From an uncultured Lachnospiraceae bacterium (lineage in GTDB: Bacteria; Bacillota; Clostridia; Lachnospirales; Lachnospiraceae), in assembly GCA_902781505.1 (NCBI GenBank), contig CACZJL010000002.1, positions 124,001 to 188,000 of the forward strand: a DNA stretch of 64,000 nucleotides. The letters run 5' to 3'. Position numbers and translations under genes: made by a program. Below the pieces are notes generated by a model that did not search any database, was not told the origin of the DNA, and was given only the letters and a program-made list of their open reading frames with translations. Position 1 is the stretch's first letter. Each line of letters opens with the position of its first letter. This document shows positions 16,336 to 24,335 of this stretch, piece after piece.

Positions 16336-18444
16336 ATGCGACGCAGTAAATATATAAGAATGATTGTTACATCAGCGGTGATTGGCATTGCATGTGCCGG
16401 AATTGGCGCAGGTGCGTACTTTCATCAAAGTTCAGTAAGTGTCTCTGCTTCCACAAGCAAGGGCATGGTAAATGAAAAGGCGAAGTCACGTTCGGTTCGC
16501 GTGCGTACCGCAGCGGACACATCCGATGATTCCAATATCATCACAGGCCTTTATTACAACACAAATGTCGACATTTTAAGAGATGCCGGCTATCAGAATG
16601 GATATGACTGGTTTTATATCGGTTTCTACTACAATGGCGATTATCGCTATGGTTATATCGTAAAGGATTACGTGGATGTGTTATCAGACGGGGATTCCGG
16701 TGATTCGGATCCGGTTCCGACCTATGATTCTGATGAGGATTTTGAGAATGCGTTAAACGAACAGGGATTCCCTGAGAGTTACAAGTCTTACCTTCGTCAG
16801 ATTCATTCTGAGTACCCAAACTGGATTTTCCAGGCGGATCATACAGGCGTGGACTGGAATCAGGCAGTGTCAGAGGAGAATGTCCTCGGCCGAAGCCTGA
16901 TTTATAACTCCGCTATCAGTTCATGGAAATCCACAGACGATAATGCTTATAATTGGGAAACTTCAAGCTGGTACGGTCTTGATGGTTCCGGCTGGGTTCA
17001 GGCATCACCTGCACTTGTAAACTATGTAATGGATCCTAGAAACTATCTGGATTCTACACATGTTTTTGCATTTGAAGACTTAAGCTATCAGGATTCACAG
17101 AGTACGAGCGGGGTAAGAAATATTATCGCGGGAACATTCATGGCAAATTCCAATCATGATCTTTCCTACGATGGAACTCAGTATGATTATGCCTCTGCAT
17201 TAATGGCAGCAGGACGTATTTCCGGTGTTTCTCCATATCACCTCGCTTCCCGTATTCGTCAGGAAGTTGGCGTGAATGGATCCGGTTCCGTTTCAGGAAC
17301 AGAACCCGGTTATGAGGGATTATACAATTATTACAATCAGGGTGCCGTAACCGGAGGCGGCAGAAGTGCTATTCAGAACGGTCTGGTTTATGCATCAAAG
17401 GAAAATGAATTTGATCTCAGACCTTGGAATACGAGAATGCGTTCCATCATTGGCGGAGCTAAGAATATCGGTTCCAAGTACATCAACAAGGGACAGGATA
17501 CTCTTTACTATGAAAAGTTTGATTTAGAAGGCTTCTGGCATCAGTACATGACCAATATCATGGCGCCAAGAAGTGAATCTCAGACTTCATCAAGAGCTTA
17601 TTCAGATGAGATGAAGCAGGATACAGCATTTGTATTCACAATTCCTGTGTATGAAAATATGCCAGGTGAAGTACAGGCTCAGCCAACGGGTGATGGAAGT
17701 CCTAACTGTCTGCTTCGTAACATTACGGTAGATGACTTCAGTCTGACACCAACCTTTGATAAGTGGACAACAGAGTATGATGTTATCGTACCTTACGAGA
17801 CAACTTCTGTTTATGTTGATTACTTCCGTTATGATTACTCTTCAGAGTGCTCAGGTTACGGCGATATTGCATTAAATGTCGGTGAGAATGTTGTTCCTCT
17901 TACAGTAACAGCAGAAAATGGGGATTCTTTGGTTTACACGGTAACGATTGTTCGTAAGGATAATCCGGCATCTGCTCCTTCACCAGAATCAAATCAGAAT
18001 AATTCTAATTCAAATGAACAGAAGCCATATTCAGTACAGATTGGGCTGAATGTAAATAACTCATTCGTTTCAGGAATTGAAGTTGGAAGTTCTGCTTCTG
18101 ATGTGTTAGCTAAGATTCAGGTTACTAACGGACGTGCTGTCTATGAGGATAAAGACGGCAATGAAAAGTCCGGTGCTGCAGTTACAGGCGATAAGGTTGT
18201 ACTTTTTGATAACAACGGAAATCAGCAGGCAAGCTACGACGTTGTAATTTATGGAGATACGAATGGTGATGGCAAGCTGAGTATTCTTGATATTATTAAG
18301 ATTAAGAATGATATTCTGGATAAGGTGAAACTTGAAGGTGCATTTGCCGGGGCGGCTGATGTTAACCGTGACGGTAAAGCGAATATCTTAGATATTATTA
18401 AAATCAAGAACGATATTCAGGGAAAAGCATCAATAACCCAGTAA
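16336..18444 (+). CDS. Secreted putative glucosaminidase with SH3-like, cadherin-like and dockerin domains
   Basis: 702 residues. A signal peptide or membrane anchor (1-39) is followed by an SH3-like wall-binding domain (about 50-116). A region at about 135-425 resembles bacterial N-acetylglucosaminidases, with the HLASRIRQEVG motif placing a candidate catalytic glutamate at 310. A cadherin-like beta-sandwich follows (about 455-545), then an NS-rich linker. The C-terminus (about 640-698) is a two-repeat type I dockerin: DTNGDGKLSILD and DVNRDGKANILD calcium loops, each followed by IIKIKNDI. AAGGAG lies six bases before the ATG. The gene after it (12 bases on) encodes a cohesin-like membrane protein. 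I infer a wall hydrolase for cell separation or growth that is held at the surface by the dockerin. Confidence 0.82.
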   Translation: MRRSKYIRMIVTSAVIGIACAGIGAGAYFHQSSVSVSASTSKGMVNEKAKSRSVRVRTAADTSDDSNIITGLYYNTNVDILRDAGYQNGYDWFYIGFYYNGDYRYGYIVKDYVDVLSDGDSGDSDPVPTYDSDEDFENALNEQGFPESYKSYLRQIHSEYPNWIFQADHTGVDWNQAVSEENVLGRSLIYNSAISSWKSTDDNAYNWETSSWYGLDGSGWVQASPALVNYVMDPRNYLDSTHVFAFEDLSYQDSQSTSGVRNIIAGTFMANSNHDLSYDGTQYDYASALMAAGRISGVSPYHLASRIRQEVGVNGSGSVSGTEPGYEGLYNYYNQGAVTGGGRSAIQNGLVYASKENEFDLRPWNTRMRSIIGGAKNIGSKYINKGQDTLYYEKFDLEGFWHQYMTNIMAPRSESQTSSRAYSDEMKQDTAFVFTIPVYENMPGEVQAQPTGDGSPNCLLRNITVDDFSLTPTFDKWTTEYDVIVPYETTSVYVDYFRYDYSSECSGYGDIALNVGENVVPLTVTAENGDSLVYTVTIVRKDNPASAPSPESNQNNSNSNEQKPYSVQIGLNVNNSFVSGIEVGSSASDVLAKIQVTNGRAVYEDKDGNEKSGAAVTGDKVVLFDNNGNQQASYDVVIYGDTNGDGKLSILDIIKIKNDILDKVKLEGAFAGAADVNRDGKANILDIIKIKNDIQGKASITQ

Positions 18445-18456
18445 AGAGGATGAAAA

Positions 18457-20352
18457 ATGAGCTTTAAGAAGATTAGAGGATTTTTAGTTGCGTCAGTATT
18501 GGCAGTGTCCGTAATGGCATTTCCAATGGACGCACATGCAGCGGGAAGTGCTACGGTTTCGGTCGGTAGTGTCTCCGGTGAGGTAGGCGAATCGGTTACT
18601 GTTCCAATCAGCGTTTCCGGAAGTCAGGAAATTGCGGGTGTAGAACTTGTAATTAACGAGAGTTCAGGACTGACACTTGAAAGTGAAAAGACGATTGTCG
18701 ATTACGACGGTAACACGAGCTTTTCTGCGACATTTACAATTAATTCAACTGGTGCACATACTGTTTCTGTTTCAGCCGGTTCAACAATTTCAGATGAATC
18801 AGCTGATCCGATGGAGCTTTCTGTTTCAGCCGGCACGGTTACAGGCTTAGTTGCAGGTGGCGGCGATTCCGGAGACAGCGGTTCAGGCAGTGGCTCAGGC
18901 AGCGGCAGCGATTCGGGCATTGACTCAGGCAGTAAGGACACCGGTTCCGGAAGTGATTCCGGAAGCGACAGCAAGTCTGAGGACGGCAAGTTAAGCAGCA
19001 ATGCAAACCTTGGAAGTCTTGATGTTGGCAGTGGTTCTTTAAGCCCTGCATTCTCATCAGAAACTACAATTTACAGCGTATCTGTAGGTGCCGATGTAGA
19101 TCGTCTTGTTGTTTCAGCAACTCCGGCAGATGGCGATGCACAGGTTTCTGTTTCAAACACTAAGCTGGTGGATGGCGATAACAGTATTAACGTAACTGTA
19201 ACCGCTCCAAATGGTGCGCAGAAGGTTTATACCATCAATGTTACAAAGGGAGCACAGAAGACAACACAGGCTCCGACAGAACCGGCAGAAACTGTTTATG
19301 GTGAATACACAGCAACAGCCGCAACCGTCGAAGTTCTTGGCTTCCCGAACGGAGTTCAGATTCCTGATGGCTTTACACAAAGCAATGTAAAGATTGGTGA
19401 TGTAAGTGCACCTGGTCTTACAAACAGCAGCAACATTGTGCTTTTCTATGGCCGCGACAAGGCTCATAACAATGAAGGCTGGTATCGTTATGATTCAAGT
19501 GACGGCTCCGTTCAGTTGTTCGCAGGTGTCGGCCAGACAACAACAAAGGCAGCAGCTTCTACAGCTACTACCGAGGACAATGGCCTTTTCTCCGACATCT
19601 GGAAAGTAATCGCACTCATTCTTGGTATTGTAGCAGCTGTTTTACTGATTGGTTTAATCGTTCTTGCAGTCCTTTATGTAAAGGGTGGAAAGAATGACGA
19701 CGATGACAATGAGGATGACGATTTCGACGGATTCGGCACGAGTGGCGACAAGCTCGACGATGAGTTTGACGAAACAGACCCATTTGCCGGGGAAGACGAC
19801 GTACTTGCGGATCTCACACAGAAGCTTTCTGTAGAAGAAGCAAGAGCGGCAGTTGCTAAGCAGCTGACTAACAATGCAGTAAATAACCAGACAAAGGTGA
19901 CTCCTGCAGGACAGAAGCCATATGCAGCTGCAGGCGTTGAGAAGTATAATGCGGCAACCTATCAGTCCGGTGTGAATAATCGTCAGGCAGGCACTCAGAC
20001 TCGAACTGTTTCAGCTCCGCAGACACGTGCAAAGCAGCAGACTGTGAATCGCACGATTCAGCATGGACACCTCGTTTCGGATGAAACATTACTTGGAAAT
20101 AACATCTCCGAAATCATGCGTCAGGAAGAGGAAGAGAAGCGCGTGGCAAGAGAGGCTGAAAAGAGCATGAAGCGTGCTCAGATGCAGAAGCCTGCAGCAA
20201 GTCAGGCTCGCACATCCTCAGCGGCAACTGAGAGAAAGATTTACAGTCAGCCTAAGGCGCCAGTTAAACCACAGTTAGCAGACGACGATGACATCTTAGA
20301 TGTTGTGGATACAGAAACACGAAGCAATATCTTCAGAGGAAAGAGAAGATAA
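18457..20352 (+). CDS. Cohesin-like/cadherin-like surface protein with membrane anchor and cytoplasmic tail
   Basis: 631 residues. Signal peptide 1-28 (ends AHAAG). Residues 30-130 start VSVGSVSGEVGESVTVPISV and then IAGVELVIN, which resembles the opening strands of cohesin domains, though it is shorter than a full cohesin. A Gly/Ser/Asp-rich linker (about 133-178) leads to a cadherin-like domain (about 182-270). A membrane helix lies near 383-408 (VIALILGIVAAVLLIGLIVL). After it come a strongly acidic stretch (411-450) and a 180-residue charged cytoplasmic tail. With the dockerin gene just upstream, the simplest reading is a receptor for it. Cohesin assignment is by eye and uncertain; the domain order and topology are clear. 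Confidence 0.75.
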   Translation: MSFKKIRGFLVASVLAVSVMAFPMDAHAAGSATVSVGSVSGEVGESVTVPISVSGSQEIAGVELVINESSGLTLESEKTIVDYDGNTSFSATFTINSTGAHTVSVSAGSTISDESADPMELSVSAGTVTGLVAGGGDSGDSGSGSGSGSGSDSGIDSGSKDTGSGSDSGSDSKSEDGKLSSNANLGSLDVGSGSLSPAFSSETTIYSVSVGADVDRLVVSATPADGDAQVSVSNTKLVDGDNSINVTVTAPNGAQKVYTINVTKGAQKTTQAPTEPAETVYGEYTATAATVEVLGFPNGVQIPDGFTQSNVKIGDVSAPGLTNSSNIVLFYGRDKAHNNEGWYRYDSSDGSVQLFAGVGQTTTKAAASTATTEDNGLFSDIWKVIALILGIVAAVLLIGLIVLAVLYVKGGKNDDDDNEDDDFDGFGTSGDKLDDEFDETDPFAGEDDVLADLTQKLSVEEARAAVAKQLTNNAVNNQTKVTPAGQKPYAAAGVEKYNAATYQSGVNNRQAGTQTRTVSAPQTRAKQQTVNRTIQHGHLVSDETLLGNNISEIMRQEEEEKRVAREAEKSMKRAQMQKPAASQARTSSAATERKIYSQPKAPVKPQLADDDDILDVVDTETRSNIFRGKRR

Positions 20353-20360
20353 AACTGAAT

Positions 20361-21131
20361 ATGGCTAAGAGAAGAGAAGTTCCAGAGTACATTCATCAGG
20401 AAGATTTTCTCGTCGCTAAAGATAAGATTATCGGCAAAGCACACAATACCCAGGGTATCGGCACGCTGTCCGAAAAGACGGTTCACGCGGTTTTGAAAAA
20501 CTTCGTGGAGCCGGATTTGGACCAGCAGGAAGTCGCCCTGGATGGGTACTTTGCCGATATTTATCATAATGGAGAAGTGGTTGAGATTCAGACGCGGCAG
20601 TTTAACAAGCTTCGCGAGAAGCTCGCCGTGTTTTTAAATCACTATCCTGTGACAGTAATCTATCCGATTCCGTATTACAAATGGCTGTCCTGGATTGATG
20701 AAAAGAGTGGCGAAATGAGCGAGGCGAGACTGTCTCCGCGCCACATGAATGAATATGATGCGTTTTTTGAGCTTTACAAAATCAAGATGCATCTGAAGAA
20801 CCCGAACCTGCGAATCCACCTGTATCTGATGGATATGGAGGAATATAAGCTCCTCAACGGGTGGGATAAAACAAAGAAGCACGGCGCGTGGCGCTACGAC
20901 CGCATTCCACTTGGTATTCGGAAAATAGTAACGATCGATCAGCCGGAGGACTATCTGCAGTTCGTGCCGGTTGAGTTAGAAGGGCAGTGGACCAGTGCAG
21001 ATTTCGCCAAGGCGGCGAAGATTCCAAAGGCAAAGGCAACCAATGTCTTAGGACTACTTTACTACATGGGGGCCGTGCAGCGTGTCGGGAAGAGAGGAAA
21101 TTCCTATCTGTACGAGGTTGGAGACGAGTGA
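20361..21131 (+). CDS. Predicted PD-(D/E)XK-like protein with C-terminal winged helix
   Basis: 256 residues, not a family I can name. Near residues 38-80 the pattern is SEKTVHAVLK, then DGYFADIYHNGEVVEIQTR. This is a helix with a glutamate, a strand ending in aspartate, and a strand with ExQ, the order expected of a PD-(D/E)XK nuclease fold in which glutamine replaces the lysine. The last 50 residues (FAKAAKIPKAKATNVLGLL, then a YLYEV hairpin) look like a winged helix-turn-helix. The start is 8 bases after the previous stop, so it shares that operon, although the functional link is unclear. It could bind or cut nucleic acid. It has no signal peptide. Confidence 0.6.
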   Translation: MAKRREVPEYIHQEDFLVAKDKIIGKAHNTQGIGTLSEKTVHAVLKNFVEPDLDQQEVALDGYFADIYHNGEVVEIQTRQFNKLREKLAVFLNHYPVTVIYPIPYYKWLSWIDEKSGEMSEARLSPRHMNEYDAFFELYKIKMHLKNPNLRIHLYLMDMEEYKLLNGWDKTKKHGAWRYDRIPLGIRKIVTIDQPEDYLQFVPVELEGQWTSADFAKAAKIPKAKATNVLGLLYYMGAVQRVGKRGNSYLYEVGDE

Positions 21132-21140
21132 ATCTGAATG

Positions 21141-21149
21141 TGCTATAAT
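21141..21149 (+). promoter_or_regulatory. Extended -10 promoter before the DUF308 gene
   Basis: TGCTATAAT immediately after the preceding stop codon. The -35 position is poor. It would start a short leader for the membrane protein at 21216 and the helicase after it. Confidence 0.6.
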
Positions 21150-21215
21150 ATTCGCAAGGCTGGGCCATGAAGGCAGTAGCCAATGCAATGAGTGACTGAA
21201 AACAGGAGGCGTTTT

Positions 21216-21785
21216 ATGAAAGACGACGATATCGAAATTTTAGATAAAGATAAAAACCCAATTGACAGAAAACCGGTAGCAAGCCCGTTCTTTGGCGCAG
21301 GTGCATTCCTGCTCTTAGGAATTCTTCTGGTTCTCTTCCCCGGACAGTTCATGCAGAGTATCTGCTATGTCATCGGTGGCATTATGATTGCGTACTGCAC
21401 GATGGTGCTGATTAAGCACTTTTCCGAGAGACGCGATGGATTTGCCCCGGAACTGATTATCCCGGTTGCTGCAGGTATTATGGGCCTGTTTGTAATTGTG
21501 AATTCTAAGTTCATTATCTCCATCCTTCCATTTATCTTGGGATTGATTTTTGTGGTTTCTGCAATCAGTGCACTGCAGGATGGAATGCTGTTAAAAGCAG
21601 CCGGAGCCGGTCAGTTTAAGATGGAATTCATCATCGCTGTGATTACACTCCTCTTGGGACTGTTTCTGATGCTTGATCCGTTCCATGGAGCAGAACTGGG
21701 AGTCCGTATTGCGGGAGCGTTCTTTATCGTCAATTCCGGCTTTAATATCTACCGCGGAATTGCGAATCGTAACTTAAGAAAGTAA
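21216..21785 (+). CDS. DUF308/HdeD-like membrane protein
   Basis: 189 residues with a short charged N-terminus (MKDDDIEILDKDKNP) and about six hydrophobic helices in three pairs, as in the HdeD/DUF308 family (GAGAFLLLGILLVLFPGQF, then GIMGLFVIVNSKFI). The family role is poorly known; HdeD is linked to acid resistance in Escherichia coli. The ATG at 21216 follows AGGAGGCGTTTT, so it is preferred over the in-frame ATG at 21192. It has its own -10 element. The helicase gene begins 12 bases after its stop. Confidence 0.8.
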   Translation: MKDDDIEILDKDKNPIDRKPVASPFFGAGAFLLLGILLVLFPGQFMQSICYVIGGIMIAYCTMVLIKHFSERRDGFAPELIIPVAAGIMGLFVIVNSKFIISILPFILGLIFVVSAISALQDGMLLKAAGAGQFKMEFIIAVITLLLGLFLMLDPFHGAELGVRIAGAFFIVNSGFNIYRGIANRNLRK

Positions 21786-21797
21786 TAAGGATAGAGT

Positions 21798-24170
21798 ATG
21801 TACAAGATTTCAGGAAACACCGTGAGAATTTCGGTACGCGGACTGGTAGAGTTTATCTGCCGGTCAGGAGACATCGACAATCGCTCCGGTGGCGGAGTCA
21901 GGACAACAAGGCAAATGTTAATAGGTGCTAAGATGCATCGTCAGCTGCAGAAGGCAGCGGGCAGTGCATATCAGCCCGAAGTTGCCTTGAAGATGACCGT
22001 ACCGCTGTTTCTTGACGACTGTAAGCTTCTGCTTTTGGAAGGCCGTGCTGACGGCATTATTACGACTGATCTTGGCGTTACGGTGGATGAAATCAAAACC
22101 ATGACGCGAGATGTCGATAAAATCAAGGATGCGGATTATGTTCATAAGGCGCAGGCATTAGTCTACGCCTATATTTATTCCGTGCAGAACAATCTGTCTT
22201 CTGTGACGGTGCGTTTAACATATGCGAATCCGGACACGCAGAAGGTGCACTATTTTACTTATCCTTACAGCTTTGAAGAGCTTGATTACTGGTTTCGAAA
22301 TCTGATGAAGGAATGGAAGAAGTGGATGCGCTTTCTCTTTACGGAACGCGCCCTTCGGCAGGAATCGATAAAGAACCTGGCATTTCCTTATCCATACCGC
22401 GAGGGCCAGAAAAATCTCGTGGTGTCTGTGTATCGTTCCATGGAAAAGGAGAAGAATCTCTATATTCAGGCTCCGACGGGTACGGGCAAGACGATTTCTA
22501 CCATCTTCCCTGCCGTGCAGATTATGGGGCAGGAGAAGGCAGATAAGATTTTTTATCTGACATCGAAGACGATTACAAGAACTGTGGCAGAGGATACGTA
22601 TGCGCTGCTTCGTGACGCGGGCCTGCATTTCAGGGCAATTACGCTGACGGCAAAGGAAAAGATTTGTCCGACGGAGGATAAGCAGTGCAATCCTGTTGCG
22701 TGCCGCTATGCGAGAGGTCATTATGACCGGATTAATGAGGCGGTCTATGACTGTATCACGCATGAACAGGTGATTACACGTGAGGTGGTGGAAAGTTATT
22801 CCATGAAACATCAGGTCTGTCCGTTTGAACTGGCACTTGATATTTCGACCTGGTGTGATGGTCTGATTTGTGATTATAACTATGCATTTGACCCGGATGT
22901 GAAGCTTGCCAGATACTTTGGTGAGGGGGTTCCTACAGATGAGTACCTGTTTCTTGTGGATGAGGCCCACAATCTTGTGGACAGAGCACGTACCATGTAC
23001 TCAGGAATGTTAGTAAAAGAGCAGTTCTTACGAATGAAGAAGCTTTTAAAAAGTCACCAGGGGGCTAAGAAGCTGGTTGGTTTGTTAGAGCGGGCAAATC
23101 GTGTGCTTTTAGAATATAAGCGCATGACAGAAGGGGGCTTTCATCGATTTGGCGACTGTGAGAAGCTCTTGCCGGCTCTTGATAAACTGCCCCCCGCACT
23201 GACAGAATTCCTTGATAAACATCGTGGTTTTGCAGGGCACGATGAGTTGTTGAATTTTTATTTTGATGTCAGACATTTCATTAACATGTATGAATATGCC
23301 GGTTCCGGATATGTGATTTATTCGGATTTTGATATTAATCAGAACTTTCAGCTTCATTTAGCCTGCGTGGATCCTTCCATGCAGCTTTCGGAATGCCTGG
23401 AATTTGCGCGCTCGACAATCTTTTTCTCAGCGACCTTGCTTCCTGTGAATTACTTTAAGGAGATGCTAAGCGGCAACACAAAGGAGACGGCGGTTTATGC
23501 GACTTCTGTATTCTCATCAGATGCGAAAGAGGTTTATATTGCTTCTGATGTATCAAGCCGCATGTCGAGGCGTGGACCGGCAGAGTACGAGCGAATTGCA
23601 GATTATATTCATACGATGTCGCAGGTGAAGGAAGGCAATTATATGGCTTACTTCCCGTCGTATTCGTTTATGATGCATGTGCAGGAGGTCTATGAGAAAA
23701 AGTATCCTCACGACAAGGTTCTTGCGCAGAATACGCATATGACGGAAGAAGAGAAGGAAGCTTTTCTTAACGCGTTTGAGGCCGGCGATGTGAATGTAAT
23801 CGGTTTTTGCGTGAATGGTGGAATTTTCTCGGAAGGTATTGATTTGACAGAAGATAAGCTGATTGGCGTGGCTGTTGTTGGTACGGGACTTCCGATGATC
23901 TGCCGGGAGAATAATATTCTGAAGGATTATTACAATGAGCATGGGAAGGATGGATTTACCTATGCCTATGTTTATCCTGGAATGAACAAGGTCATGCAGG
24001 CAGCAGGGCGTGTAATCCGAACGACGAAGGACCGCGGCGTGATTCTGCTTCTTGACGATCGGTTTTTAAATATGGAATATCGTCAGCTATATCCGCGTGA
24101 GTGGGACAGAATTAAGGCGGTCAGAATCGATGGAGTTGAGGAAGAGATGAGGAAGTTCTGGGAGAGTTAA
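21798..24170 (+). CDS. DinG/XPD-type helicase with N-terminal nuclease-like domain
   Basis: 790 residues. The N-terminal 200 residues contain GRADGIITTDLGVTVDEIKTM, an aspartate plus ExK arrangement like the Cas4/RecB nuclease family. The helicase core has APTGTGKT (Walker A), DEAHN (Walker B), FFSATLLP and the closing QAAGRVIRT motif. Four cysteines between motifs Ia and II (about residues 290-345: CPTEDKQC, VAC, then CPFE) match the 4Fe-4S cluster of the XPD/Rad3/DinG group. Such enzymes unwind 5' to 3' and act on unusual DNA structures. The role of the nuclease part is inferred only. A terminator follows. Confidence 0.88.
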   Translation: MYKISGNTVRISVRGLVEFICRSGDIDNRSGGGVRTTRQMLIGAKMHRQLQKAAGSAYQPEVALKMTVPLFLDDCKLLLLEGRADGIITTDLGVTVDEIKTMTRDVDKIKDADYVHKAQALVYAYIYSVQNNLSSVTVRLTYANPDTQKVHYFTYPYSFEELDYWFRNLMKEWKKWMRFLFTERALRQESIKNLAFPYPYREGQKNLVVSVYRSMEKEKNLYIQAPTGTGKTISTIFPAVQIMGQEKADKIFYLTSKTITRTVAEDTYALLRDAGLHFRAITLTAKEKICPTEDKQCNPVACRYARGHYDRINEAVYDCITHEQVITREVVESYSMKHQVCPFELALDISTWCDGLICDYNYAFDPDVKLARYFGEGVPTDEYLFLVDEAHNLVDRARTMYSGMLVKEQFLRMKKLLKSHQGAKKLVGLLERANRVLLEYKRMTEGGFHRFGDCEKLLPALDKLPPALTEFLDKHRGFAGHDELLNFYFDVRHFINMYEYAGSGYVIYSDFDINQNFQLHLACVDPSMQLSECLEFARSTIFFSATLLPVNYFKEMLSGNTKETAVYATSVFSSDAKEVYIASDVSSRMSRRGPAEYERIADYIHTMSQVKEGNYMAYFPSYSFMMHVQEVYEKKYPHDKVLAQNTHMTEEEKEAFLNAFEAGDVNVIGFCVNGGIFSEGIDLTEDKLIGVAVVGTGLPMICRENNILKDYYNEHGKDGFTYAYVYPGMNKVMQAAGRVIRTTKDRGVILLLDDRFLNMEYRQLYPREWDRIKAVRIDGVEEEMRKFWES

Positions 24171-24181
24171 TTTAACGTTTT

Positions 24182-24220
24182 AGCGCTGTGAATCGGTTTA
24201 TCCTTTTCATGGCGCTTTTT
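24182..24220 (+). terminator. Terminator after the helicase gene
   Basis: A 10-bp stem with two wobble pairs (24182-24191 with 24207-24216), a 15-base loop and a T run. Confidence 0.75.
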
Positions 24221-24335
24221 ATGTGCTATTATTTTAAGACAGTATGCTTCAAAGTGTTTCTTTATTTGATTTAAAAGAGGAATGAGAGGCAGACTGTGAA
24301 TGTAGAAAAGTTTTTGAAAGGGTATGGTAATTTCG

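Noticed and set aside
18702-19057. Proline/serine-rich minus-strand frames opposite the linker of the cohesin-like protein
   Set aside because: They arise from the repetitive GGC/TCC-type codons of the Gly/Ser/Asp linker on the plus strand.
22215-22970. 251-codon minus-strand frame inside the helicase gene
   Set aside because: It lies antisense to a region with helicase motifs and looks like a codon-bias shadow (Ile, Arg and His rich).
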